From assembly GCA_016508695.1 (NCBI GenBank), contig VNKQ01000019.1:124001-188000 (forward strand): a DNA stretch of 64,000 nucleotides. Direction: 5' to 3'. The stretch comes from Hyphodiscus hymeniophilus (taxonomy: Eukaryota > Ascomycota > Leotiomycetes > Helotiales > Hyphodiscaceae). Positions 1 through 10,725 of this stretch are shown piece by piece. The first letter of the stretch is position 1. Each line of letters begins with the position of its first letter. The notes beneath the pieces were generated by a model that worked only from the letters and a program-made list of their open reading frames with translations, searched no databases and was not told the DNA's origin. Both the position numbers and the translations under genes were made by a program.

Positions 1-868
1 GACGTGATATGCCGTGCTTTGGCCGCTGATCTTGCGCATGATAGTTGTCAATTGCATTTTGAGCCCCATCAGCCAGCCGAAGTAGTGTAACATGTATAGA
101 CGTGTGCGGTGCTTGACGCCAGAAAGATCGTAGACGATCCCTCTGTGCTCCGGATCCGAGATAGTCTTGGTGCCGTGAATGCCGTATAGATGATTTGTAA
201 TGGCGCTGAATGATGTCAGACTCGAAATTCAAATGGGCAGGGGAGTTGAGCCTACTCAAGTGCATAGTAGTGTAGCCATGTGTAAACATCGAGCACGGGT
301 CCTCCAATGGACACTTGCTTCATGAATGCCGAAGCATGCTCTCGTACTTTCTCGGCCACGGACGGCTGCATCACGTAGCTCTTGGTATATCGATCCGCGA
401 CCAGCCTCTTTTTCGCTGAGTGCTAATTTGTCACGCATGAGTCCATTGAGCGGGCTTGAGAGATATGGGAGAAAGGAGAAAACGTACATTTGGCTTGTCC
501 AGACTCGTGAAAGTGTTTCGCTCATTGTAGTATATGAATAAGTCGTAAAAAGAGCTCTTGGAGAAAGTCGACTTGATGCCATAAATATCTCTTAAGCTTT
601 CGTGGTTGTTAAATGAGACTTCGCTCGGCGAGACTCGTACCACGGGGCCGTAATGGGAATGAAGTTTGTCGATTTGGATTGTTCTGTCACCCTTGAATTC
701 GTGATACATAATCCATAGCTGAGTCACTGCTGTGAGTTTGGGACCCGGAATCTTCGACAATGGTGAGAAGAAGAGCCGATATATCAGCACGCCTGCTAGG
801 TATGTAAATGCCAAGAGAGCTGCAGCCAGAACAGGGCGCACCCCGACGATGAACGTTGTGATTGCCAT
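1..868 (-). CDS. Cytochrome P450 monooxygenase, N-terminal part (cut by left edge)
   Basis: The first 251 residues of a fungal microsomal cytochrome P450 are present. The exons are 868-488, 422-256 and 205-1, with introns of 65 and 50 bp. Residues 8-30 form a hydrophobic membrane anchor, followed by the proline-rich hinge (SPLSKIPGPKL) and the usual N-terminal P450 pattern (GPVVRVSPSEVSF). The spliced reading continues through HSAKKRLVADRYTKSY to ALDAITNHLYG, typical of helices B' to D. The heme-binding cysteine and the ExxR motif lie outside the window, so catalytic competence cannot be judged. It points away from the amidase gene, with 0.84 kb between them. P450s of this shape hydroxylate small hydrophobic substrates; the substrate here is unknown. 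Confidence 0.9.
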
Positions 869-1709
869 TGTCGATGAGATTTAGGTACTACCGTTCGAGC
901 AAACTCAAGCATCAAATATATGAAGGTGTCAACTTATCTCTCCCATGATCGATTTTGACATATATCATGCGCCTCTTAAAGGATCCTTGGTGGAACTTAC
1001 TCAAAACTTACCAAGTGAAAGAACCCATCTAAATTCAGAGACTAAGCCACGCCAACGGTGATCTGCCGGCATCCAGCGATATTGGTCGTCGGGCGTTGCA
1101 ACATCCTGGGACTTGACCGAGGTTGATATTTCTTTATCAACGGCCATCTTGAATCGAGCTTGGACCCGGTTGGTGCTACAGTAGCACGCCCGAGCTCCAC
1201 TTTCCGATGCCAGGTACTCGGTATCGATAGGGCGTTGAGATATCCTTGCGCCTATCTAATTCTAAGACTTTAACCTGCCTCGTTATGATCAAAGCTTTTC
1301 TATGAGGTAGCGATGCTTGTCGTCGTTCAACATTGACTTGAGTCACGGCCTCGGGGCTTTACGGTCACATGTCCAGATCACGTGCTCCAAAAACTACTTT
1401 CCTGTTGGACTTCAATTCTTCTACCTTTTATGTATTAATTATGCCTAGTATTCTCGCTTACAAGTATATTGACCCTTTGAAACCTTGAAATTTGCAGTAT
1501 CGTAATCGATTAATAGTTTCGACTAATAGTTTGGAAGTTGTTTCGAAGGCGCGAGTAGCTGCACTTAGGGATATGCGTCGCGAAGGATTGGCCTTATTAC
1601 AGTACTTCTTTTTCGCATGAATTTAAAGCAACCGAGATTCATATCTATTTGTTCTGAGCTCAAGTATCTCTGAAGCTTTTTGCTTTTGGCTTTTAATACA
1701 AGCCAATAA
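869..1709. other. Intergenic, P450 promoter side
   Basis: About 840 bp between the start of the P450 gene and the 3' end of the M20 amidase gene. I see no coding region, repeat or RNA gene. It should contain the P450 promoter next to position 868 and the amidase 3' UTR next to 1709. Confidence 0.6.
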
Positions 1710-3322
1710 TCATTTTTCAGTGAGCAGTCCCATCTCCGCTCGTAATCTATCGTACCTCAACACAGCTCCAAGCAAAACCTGCGCGCCAAGCGCACAATCC
1801 TCGGCACTGCAGTACTCAGTTGGGGTGTGTGACAGCCCATCTCTTGTTGGCGTAAAGATCATACCAGTTGGACACCTTCGACTGGTATGGAAACTGTCGT
1901 GGCCTGCACCACTGACCATATGTTTCCATAACTTCCCGTCCTCAGAAGTCCTTGGTAGATCTGCAGTGGTGTCCTCCGCGGCTTGTTCGATGACACTGAT
2001 GCAATCTTGATGGAAAGTTACTGCTGGGTTTGCGGTTAATTGTCGCCATTCGAGCGAGACCCCTCGTTCACTGTCGTCCGCGGCGATGGCGCTGAATCTC
2101 TTCCGGCATTCATCTTCGATTTGTGCCATTACGGTATCAGAAGGATGTCGTATATCGAGAGTGAAGCGGGTAGTGTGCGCCATGGTGTTAACACTCCCCG
2201 GTTCCATCTCAATAATTCCGGTAGTAATCAATCCGGAGTGCGCCTTCGCAATTTTGTTAGACTCAACAATCATTTTTGCGGCAGCTAGTACGGAGTCCTT
2301 TCGCGCTGCCATAGGCGTTGTACCAGCATGACTGTCTCTGCCTTTGATGACCACTTCGAACCATTTGTAAGCTTGTCCGCCAGTGACAACACCAATTTTG
2401 CGTCTCTCATCCTCCAGGATAGGACCTTGTTCGATATGAAGCTCGAAATGCGCGGCGATAGGTTGGGCCTCGTACGATGCGGGGTGGTGGCCCATGAACC
2501 CAATGCGTTCGAGCTCTTCTTTCATGGTATATCTGTTGCCATCCGGGCTTGGGGTGACTTCCTTACATTTCCATGCAGCTTCTATTGGAAGAGCACCGGA
2601 CCACACAGCTGAAGAGACGGTGATGATTGGGAAACGGGCTCCTTCCTCACTATAAAGTTGTTAGTGAACGCTCAAAAGCTTTGTGGCTGGGCTGGGCTGG
2701 GCTTACTTGGTCCAGTTGACCACCCCGATACTCCCTTCACTCTGATACTTGCTGTCATGGAGCGTTCGCAACACCTCCAGGCCAGCCAGCATACCAAGTA
2801 TTCCATCGTATCTTCCTCCAGTAGGCTGAGTATCCAAATGTGAGCCCATCATAACTGGAGGTGCTGTTGAATCCTTCCCAGGTCGGACGGCAAAAACATT
2901 GCCCATTTGGTCGATTGTGATCTTGCAACCTAGAGATTCTGCTTGTTGAATGTACCATTTTCGAACGGCTTTGTCGGCGTCATTGAGAGCTAGACGTGCC
3001 ATCCCTGTTTCTGTTTCGTGTCTAAAATACCTTCAGCATGCTTTTATTGATTGTGAGGTGGACTAACTCACGTTCCATAGGGATGCGCCTTTCCAAATTC
3101 ACATGATTCATGAAGTGAAGTCATCAGCCTGCTACTATTGATCTTCAAGTTGGGCACATCTGTGGACGTAGCCATGGTTGACTTTGTGCTTCGGAAGAGT
3201 TTCTTGCATTCGCTGGTAAGCTGCACAGTGGAGGACTGCTTTGTTAGTCGCTCATTTAGCTGTGAAAGTGCAGCTCTTTGCAAGCGCGACCTGTGCCTGG
3301 GAAAGGACTTTGCAATCCACAT
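1710..3322 (-). CDS. M20-family N-carbamoyl amino-acid hydrolase / ureidopropionase-like amidase
   Basis: A 501-residue protein from three exons: 3322-3072, 3021-2707 and 2649-1710. It belongs to the M20 hydantoinase/carbamoylase family (bacterial HyuC, allantoate amidohydrolase, yeast-type beta-ureidopropionase), which splits N-carbamoyl amino acids into amino acid, CO2 and ammonia using two metal ions. Metal-site motifs are visible: GSHLDTQPTGGRYDG (His about 145, Asp about 156), NEEGARF split by intron 2 (Glu about 190), HFELHIEQGP, and GAGHDSFH near the C-terminus. The first in-frame ATG gives an arginine-rich N-terminus (WIAKSFPRHRSRLQRAA) that could be a mitochondrial presequence. A second ATG at 3175 would give a cytosolic form starting just before the catalytic domain. 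It is divergent from the DUF1989 fusion gene, suggesting co-regulation. The exact substrate is not readable from sequence. Confidence 0.88.
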
Positions 3323-3984
3323 GGCTTGAAAGCAACCTCTATTGCGCCACAAACTCTACACGCCAACGTGCATGGAGATCGAGGACCTTAGCTACCCGAC
3401 GTTTGCTCTCAACTACCTGCTTGGGCAATTCTAGGAGCTGGTGCTGGACCTGGACATGATCCCGCTGAGCTAGAAGATGAGCTCAACTAGTACCGTTCGG
3501 ACAGCCGGAGTATGCTAGCACTTATTGCTAGGGAAAGGTTGTTAGGATTTATTTCAATTGGATCGCCAGCAATCAAAGTTGTTCAATCTATATCATTTTT
3601 GGTATGATAAACCCTGTCATTACCACGTGACCGTCGGCCGACTCTCAAGTACAAGCCTTACTAATCCCAAAAAGTGGCCGGTAATACTTCGGATCAACTA
3701 CGACGGCCGACGGCCATCTTCCCCGGATATATTGAGGCTCTCAGGTTGAAACTGGGTCTGGAATCGATAACATTACGTTTTATTGCATTGAATTTCCCCG
3801 CTCTGACGCTCGAACTCCCGTCGACCGCGAAGCTTAGAACCTTCAAAATGACTTAAGACAACGATTGCCCGTTCATATCACGGCCTCAAATTAACATATA
3901 ATCGACTCCATAATCCATTCCACGAAACAAGCTGCGGTGACCGTCGTTCTTCGGAAATAACAATCTGCCGTGCTCGCCAATAAA
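3323..3984. promoter_or_regulatory. Shared divergent promoter of amidase and DUF1989 fusion genes
   Basis: A 662-bp region between two divergently transcribed genes. It holds an 8-bp perfect palindrome TCGGCCGA at 3634-3641 and a second CGGCCG at 3704-3709 followed at once by another CGGCC. CGG/CCG pairs are the half-sites of Zn2Cys6 regulators, and one such regulator gene lies just downstream at 6041. Binding is inferred only. Confidence 0.5.
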
Positions 3985-5574
3985 ATGGGTATCATTCCGG
4001 CGCGAAAGGCGGTGGCCGTGGCAATCCAACAGGGTCAGAGCATCAAGATTACAAACAGCTATGGAAAACAGGTGGTCGATTTCTGGGCTTTCAACGCCAA
4101 AGACCCCCACGATTATCTTTCCATGGTTCACACGCGAACGGTATTGCTCAAGATCTCGATTTCAGTTGGTGACAAGCTAGTCAGTACTAGGCGAAAGCCT
4201 ATGGTGACTCTTGTCGAAGATACCACTCCCGGGGTTCATGACATTATATGGTCGGCTTGCTCCCCGGAACGATATGCAATGCAAGGCGTCGTAGGTTACC
4301 ACGATAATTGTGCCGACAATATGCATAGTGCTTTAAAGGAGGGGTTTCAATCATTTTCGATTCCAGATGACTGGGTCCCAGATCCGTTGAACCTCTTCAT
4401 GAATGTGGGTGTCGATCATCGCGGAGGACTTAATATCAAACCGCCAGTCAGCCAAAAGGGACAATATATTGTATTGAAAGCCGAACAAGATCTGATCCTT
4501 GTAATGAGTGCTTGCCCGCAGGATATTGATCCCGTCAATGCGGGTATGCCAACAGACTGCGAGTATGAGATCTTCGGAGGAAGCTCTAGTCAAGATCGGT
4601 CCATCACAGCGACCTCCATTCCAAGGGCTCTCACGAAATCTCGAGGGCGCGTCAAGGTTGCACTATCTTTCGACTTTGACGCTGTTTCACACTGGCTAGG
4701 CACTGGATGCCATCCTGACAATAATATGGCCGATTATAGCTCTGGAATCTTTGCTGGACGAGTGGGCGCTATTCGTCTTATCAGCCTTCTCAAGAAGATG
4801 GAAATCTCGGATAAAGTCACCTGGTTTATTCCAGGGCATACAATGGAAACTTTCCCAGAAACGGTCCAGAAAGTCGTTGAATCAGGAGCTGAAATCGGAC
4901 TCCACGGGTATGCCCACGAAGGAATCTACCAAATGACACCAGCTCAGGAGAAAGACGTTCTTCTCAAATGTATCGAGGTTGCTACTAAGCTATGTGGCAA
5001 GAAACCCAGAGGCTATCGCGCTCCCATGTACACGATCAGGGAAACGACGGTGGAAATGTTGAGAGAGCATGGATTTCTATACGACACTTCGTTGATGCAT
5101 CATGATTCTCAACCTTACTGGACTCCCAGTGATCCGCCCATCAAGCACATCGACTTTACCAAGGATGCATCTTCTTGGTTGGAGCCGACACAATTAGCGA
5201 CTCAAGCATACCCAGAGGGCAAACATCCACTAGTCGAGATACCTTGTGGTTGGTATAACGAAGATATGATGCCTCTGCAGTATCTCCCTCATCTTGCCAA
5301 TAGCAATGGCTACGTCGGTACCAGAACCGTGGAGCAAATGTGGAAAGACAAATTCATGTGGCTGTGGGAGAACAGCGAGGTTGATGGCTCTGCTGACTTC
5401 ATATTCCCCATACTCATGCATCCTGATACCAGTGGAATGGCGCACATCATGGGTATGGCAGAACGGGTTATGCTGTGGTTGAAGAGCTGGGGTGATAGTG
5501 TGGAGTTTTGCACTCACGAACAGATAGCCAGAGGATGGCTTGCGCAGCAGAAAGAGAAATCAGGTCGTTCTTAA
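3985..5574 (+). CDS. DUF1989 + polysaccharide-deacetylase (PuuE/HpPgdA-like) fusion protein
   Basis: A single-exon, 529-residue protein with two fused domains. Residues about 1-205 match DUF1989, the fold of 'urea carboxylase-associated' proteins, some bacterial members of which are carboxyguanidine deiminase subunits. Residues about 220-500 are a NodB-type deacetylase domain of the subgroup with PuuE allantoinase, cyclic imidase and HpPgdA. Visible there are SFDFDAVS with the catalytic Asp region, the metal motif HGYAHE, GYRAPMYTI, and a late HPDTSGMAHIMG segment typical of this subgroup. An in-frame GTG lies 15 bp upstream, but the ATG at 3985 is the first proper start. The divergent carbamoylase fits a two-step route in which a cyclic ureide or imide ring is opened and the carbamoyl product is then hydrolysed. 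Substrate and the role of DUF1989 are unknown. Confidence 0.88.
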   Translation: MGIIPARKAVAVAIQQGQSIKITNSYGKQVVDFWAFNAKDPHDYLSMVHTRTVLLKISISVGDKLVSTRRKPMVTLVEDTTPGVHDIIWSACSPERYAMQGVVGYHDNCADNMHSALKEGFQSFSIPDDWVPDPLNLFMNVGVDHRGGLNIKPPVSQKGQYIVLKAEQDLILVMSACPQDIDPVNAGMPTDCEYEIFGGSSSQDRSITATSIPRALTKSRGRVKVALSFDFDAVSHWLGTGCHPDNNMADYSSGIFAGRVGAIRLISLLKKMEISDKVTWFIPGHTMETFPETVQKVVESGAEIGLHGYAHEGIYQMTPAQEKDVLLKCIEVATKLCGKKPRGYRAPMYTIRETTVEMLREHGFLYDTSLMHHDSQPYWTPSDPPIKHIDFTKDASSWLEPTQLATQAYPEGKHPLVEIPCGWYNEDMMPLQYLPHLANSNGYVGTRTVEQMWKDKFMWLWENSEVDGSADFIFPILMHPDTSGMAHIMGMAERVMLWLKSWGDSVEFCTHEQIARGWLAQQKEKSGRS

Positions 5575-6040
5575 GAACAGGAAGTATTAGAGATTTGGTT
5601 TGATTAGTGGTCGATCGGTCTCATGTCATAAGTTCAGATAGACCTTAGATAGGGTAGCAATCATAATACTTCAATCCAATGAGCTTGCAAAGATCGAGTA
5701 TTGCTTAAATTTTCCGTGAGGACACCTCGATATAATGTTGGCGAAGGTCTATGCTGTCTCGACTGCGATTTATTCCTGTTTTGATTTGATAGCCATCTTC
5801 AGATGATGATGTCTAATAAGTCTGTGCTAATCTTGATCAGTTCTTAGGCGCTTGTGGCGGTGCAGCCACTTTACTGTAGCTAATCAGAGCGCGCGTAATG
5901 GTCAACAGCACGGAGAATGCTTTGCACCGCCACTCACGTGCGCAGCTACGGCAGCACTAAACTCAAGCCTGACCGAGGTTGATTCAACCACAATGATAAC
6001 AATAACTTTGCAACTTCCAAGGACAAGAGAAACAATCGCG
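5575..6040. other. Intergenic between fusion gene and regulator
   Basis: About 470 bp holding the 3' UTR of the fusion gene and the promoter of the regulator. An in-frame ATG at 5993 is an alternative start for the regulator. Nothing else recognisable. Confidence 0.5.
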
Positions 6041-8660
6041 ATGTTCGACCAGCAAACTCTATCTCATATTCGTCCAGACAGGCCGGATCCTACGTATATG
6101 TCTCAAGCCCGGAGATACCGATCCAAACGGCAAAGACCGTGTGATCTCTGTCGTCAACGGAAGACACAATGCAAGATTCCAGACTCTGGTGGGGCTTGTG
6201 AACTTTGTGACAAGCTTTCTACCGGTTGTACGTTTGTTTTGCAGCCCCTCAGTAAGAAACGAGGGCGTCCTCCAGAGACTCAATCCGATTCAGCGCAGCA
6301 GCGCGGCGCTCAATTGGAATTTGATGCCTACAATGGCGATCCGATGGCCACCGAGGTTGGCACTTTCGAAAACACCGAGATGCAATTTGATATCGATGTC
6401 GATTCGCATACAATGCCACCTGTGTCTGGTCAGTTGTCGTTTTTGGGACAACGGTCTGAAGCGCAAGGTGGCGCTATTGATTGGTCGTACCTTAACTTTC
6501 CCATTAGTGAGAAGATTGAGTGTTCCTCAAGTGTTAATAGTCACTAACCCTATTGTACCAGCACCTTTAAATAATGACTATGATTTTCCAAGCCGATTAT
6601 CGGCAGTCAGTGATGGCTCACCTCAGGAAATGCGATTGTATCAAAACTCGCCAGGTCCAACAGATGAACTGCGACATGAGCAACTTCCAGTTGATGCAAA
6701 TGGCGCCAAAGCAGGTGATGAACATCCACCGTTGCTACGAGACGAGGTGCCCGAAAATTTACCCCTGGAGAGACATACGTCTAGGGTTGGAGACTGGTCC
6801 ATGGATTATTCTCTTGACGGACGTCCTGGCTATTCCTCCCAGCTTATCGGTTTGTCGAATGAGACTGATCCGTTTCTTCTACGGCACTATCAATATGATA
6901 CGCATGACACGTTTCAGATGATTGGACTTGATTTTCGTAAAGTCACAGACGATATAAACATGCAAGGTCCTACAGTTTCATCTCAATCATCACAGATCCC
7001 GGTCAGTGACATACCAGTTCAATTCGCCATGACCAATGAGGATATATGCGAGGAGGACGTCAAAATCATCGACAAGGACTTTTCAGGCTCCAACACTGAA
7101 GCTGAAGATCATGCTTTGCTGTACCAGATTGTTCCTATTGATTTTGGTTCAAGGCTTTTGAAACTGTAAGTTCACACTGACTTCCGAAGCCTGAAGCTGA
7201 CCTTCTAGCTTCTTCAAATTCATTCAACCATCATATCCCGTTCTCTCCTCGCACGACCATAATGGTGAGTATCGACACTGCAATTGTCCTACTGGATTGA
7301 GAGCAGCGGTGTACGCTTTAGCCGCGCAATATTACTTCCTAGATGACTATCTATCCGTCGACAAAGGCTATCAGCAACCTTCTACAGAGCAACTGTGGGG
7401 TATTGCTCACCGCAGCTTGCTTCGAGACTCCCGAAAATCGCATCTAGGGCTTGTACAGCTTAGCCTGCTTCTCCTGCATCGGCCGCCCCAGAATTATGCC
7501 GTTGCTGATGGCCCAAGTTCCTGGGCTCTTGCGTGTTCTGTTCTTGCTGCAGCAGAAAGTCTCGGACTGAATTTGGACCCATCAGGTTGGAAGCTCCCTG
7601 CACATGAAATTAGGCTTCGCAAGAGGCTGTGGTGGCTTGTATATGTCGAGCACACCTTTCGCGCATTAGTTCTAGGACGGCCATCTCATATCGCCGCCTC
7701 AAACTGGGATGTTTCTGAACTGACTGTAGATGATTTCGACCTTGACGACATTGCGGATCTGGAAGCTCGTGGCTGCATTCGAGCGCAGAGTCCTTATTTC
7801 ATTGCTCTTTGCAGCCTGGGTACAATTTCCAGTGAAGTCCTTGACGCTCTTTAGTAAGTATCCTTCAAATCTTGTAATGCAATGATGTTCTAATCTCCAT
7901 GCGAATAGTTCCATCAAATCGATCCGTCAAGCTAACAACCTGGAGGCTCTTTTAGTCCGTGCACATCCATTGAGGATGAGAATTCAACAATGGCGACAGA
8001 CACTTCCCCCGGATGTCTTGAAACCCACTAAAGAGCTGATGGAGGACGATGGCCTGGACAATTGTGGTCCACTCCGCCTGACGTATTTGACACTGGAGCT
8101 ACTGGTTTTCCGAGCTCTTCTTCGTCCACTGGCTTTTCAACCTGGAACAAATGAGCAGGAAATCTTAGAACCACAATCCGCCATCTTCCAAAATAGCCAA
8201 TCATGTGCCAAATTGGTTCTGGAGTTGGTCGCAGCTCTCAAGGCCAACCATTTTGTCAATTTCTGGCCCTCGTGTAAGTTTTGCATCTTATTTTGATCCC
8301 ATTTCATGGAAAGATTGCCTGGCGCAATCGACTCACTCAACTTTGCAAAATATGCTGACTATATTCGTTATTGAAGATACACGATATCAGCTGTCGTACA
8401 TGACGAATTTTGCCTTGCTACTTTTGGTGCAGTCACCGTCGATGGCTGTAGCTAGAGAGAACAAGCTTTTACTGGACAAATGGCGGAGCACAGTCCGGAT
8501 GCAATCACGAGCCTGGCCTGTCCTCAAGCTGGCAGTCATGAGACTTGATGCTGTGGTTTGGAAAGGATTAGATAACATTGTGAGCTGGGCTGGAAAGGAC
8601 AGTCCGGCGGAAGTTCTACTGAGGAAACCGCCCAATAGCCCTTCAAACCCCCATCGATGA
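6041..8660 (+). CDS. Zn2Cys6 transcription factor with fungal-specific domain (regulator 1)
   Basis: A 787-residue nuclear regulator from five exons: 6041-6506, 6562-7165, 7209-7853, 7909-8273 and 8377-8660. The zinc cluster at about residues 34-58 (CDLCRQRKTQC, then CELC, then CTF) has Cys spacing 2-6-8-2-6, preceded by a basic KRQRP and followed by a KKRGRP basic linker. The middle domain begins at FFKFIQPSYPVLS and continues with PTGLRAAVYALA and RKRLWWLVYVEHTF, the signature of the fungal transcription-factor domain. The 2-6-8-2-6 spacing and KR-RPCD context recall the DAL81/TamA group of nitrogen-catabolism co-regulators; this is only a resemblance. It lies immediately downstream of the fusion gene and is the best candidate local regulator of the amidase/fusion pair. 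Start is uncertain between 5993 and 6041. Confidence 0.85.
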
Positions 8661-9719
8661 CGCAGGAGGAAGATTCTTCCACACAGTCTGCTGCGATGTC
8701 ACAGAGGACAGACTTATGTACAAAGAGGGAAAACAGTGGCCTTGTTACGAAACTCTCGACTGGGCGAGGGAGCCTTATTTTGCAGCCTTCGACGGTGCAA
8801 CAATCAAGCTGGATGACACCTATTGCTACCAGGATGCAATCACACAAGGGTACCACTGGAAGTCTATGGCGATGATTGCCCTTTTGCTCGTTTGGCCCGT
8901 TCAAATTTAAGCAGGGAGCACGAGCCTGGCAGCTTCGGGGAAGATTTAACAACATCTATCTGTCTGTAGAAAATGCATTCTTTCGACAATCAGAATCCGA
9001 TCCGATAGTCCGGCACTCGGCCCTATCAACAAACTCATCATGAGAGGAAAAGGATTTGGGCCACATGGAAGCTAGATGACGCCACTAAGGGGCTCGTCTG
9101 GAGAAAACAATACAGATAGAAATGGTTAGGACTGGGACTAGAGCATGTGCGACGCGAAAGGGAGCGAGAAGATTTGCATTAAGAATCGTATTGGTTTGGA
9201 TTTCGGTGCCACGATGAGCGACACGAGCAGATAGTGGATACGCTCTCATTTAACGGCCGAGAAGAGAAGAGCTGTAATAGTCGATTGAGACTCTCACCTA
9301 TATAGCTGGTATGTTTCAACTTGCAACTTGCCAGTAGTCCTCTTTTGTTGTAGTATCCCTGATCTGACCAACTAATAAACTATCTCCCTTGATTTTCATC
9401 ACCTTCAGCGAGATTCTAGAGACGAATATTGTATAGCTCTGTTCAGTCGTGTACAACCATTCTTCTCACGTCATATTAGAACGAGGAGGCTGACTTTACA
9501 TGAGCACAAGTATTGATTTAAATCATATCCGCCTAAGTGTCAGCGGCTTAAATCTCTTCTAGTGTCATTTCATGGATTGATCAAAGTATTTTGCGCAATA
9601 GAAATCTATTATAATGACTGTCTGAAAAGTACCGCATCTGAAACGACTGTCTAATGATACAAATTCTAGACAAATACTGTCAACCCACTGCTCTAAGAGG
9701 AGACCATTCGCCTTGGCTA
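8661..9719. other. Intergenic, no gene seen
   Basis: About 1.06 kb between the end of regulator 1 and the end of the amidohydrolase pseudogene. Short open frames exist on both strands, but none has family features or a credible gene structure. Confidence 0.5.
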
Positions 9720-10725
9720 TTAGTTCAGTTTCAGAAGACGGCGAGCATTTTCTCGTGCTATCTGCGCCTTGGAGTTCTTGTTCATTGCCATGCCATCAAA
9801 CCAGTCCGCAGCTTCCTCATTGCTCTCGTACGGATAGTCCACACTGAACAGAACGTGGCTGTCACCCATCTCGGCAATAGCATTATGCAAAGTGCTGTCG
9901 TGACGAACCCCGGCGCAGGTTGGGTAGAAGTTCTTCTGATATTATTCCGCGAATGATTTCTGGTAGTTTCCGTTCATTCCACGCGGCGTCCATCTCATCC
10001 TTCCGTCCACACGATGGATCAGAAAGGGTAACGCCTCTCCACAGTGGCCGAGAAGGATGGACACGTTCGGATAAGGTAACGATCGAGGAGACCAGAGGAC
10101 ATGATACGCAGGGTGTGGCCGACAGTCTCGACGCCAAAGGCGTAAGCGGACTGGGCGAGACCAACCTATGATTCGTACAGTCGTTGCTGTCCTGGCGGGG
10201 GCTTTCGCGGGTGGATGTACAAAGGGCACGTCCAATTCGAGAGCATGGCCCAGGATGGCTCGCATACCGGAGCATCTAGATACTGAATCTTCTCCACATC
10301 CGTCTCACTCATGTTGGTGAAGCCATTGATCAACACTCGCTTGGCCTCGAGCACTGTCACTGGGCGCTCGAGTTCTTTCGCGGCCTCTTCGGGCTCTTGC
10401 ATGAGAACGCAAGCAAAGAATTCGAATTTATCTGGATAGGCCTTGACAACGTCTTGCAGATGTATTCGTTGATCTTGCGAGCAAAGTCAACCGCGACATC
10501 AGGGTCGAAGATCCCTTCTATGCCAGGGGAGGTCAATGACACGACTTGATAACTGATGCCGGAGAAGGCGCATCGACTCCAGCTGCGACGCCACGTCGTT
10601 CAGGCGGAAATTGACATCTTTGCCATAGGCGGCGTCGAAGGGCAGACCTTGAAGGCCTGGGATGGACGCAGTCGGTAGAAGAGTGAAGTTCGAATCGGTA
10701 AAGGGGCACCCCACGGCCTCTTCGA
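9720..10725 (-). pseudogene. Decayed 2,3-dihydroxybenzoate-decarboxylase-type amidohydrolase (amidohydrolase_2)
   Basis: On the minus strand the reading can be followed piecewise along almost a whole metal-dependent decarboxylase of the gamma-resorcylate / 2,3-dihydroxybenzoate decarboxylase family. Segments in order are ISIEEAVGCPF, GISYQVVSLTSPGIEG, PDKFEFFACVLMQEPEEAA, ELDVPF then IHPRKPPP, GVETVGHTLRIMSSG, PNVSILLGHCGEALPF and VLFSVDYPYESNEEA, ending in ARRLLKLN. These lie in different frames, with at least four frame changes (near 10565, 10460, 10220 and 10075) and in-frame stops in the middle (near 10165) and near 9947. No ATG is in frame with the first segment. The EEA (not EEH) at the metal site is the dihydroxybenzoate-type form. 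The gene is dead. An intact relative from another subgroup lies at 15177-16148. Confidence 0.85.

Noticed and set aside
7265..7306. Possible extra intron in regulator 1 (GTGAGT donor at 7265)
   Set aside because: Reading straight through is in frame and gives the family pattern PTGLRAAVYALA, so the intron is unnecessary.
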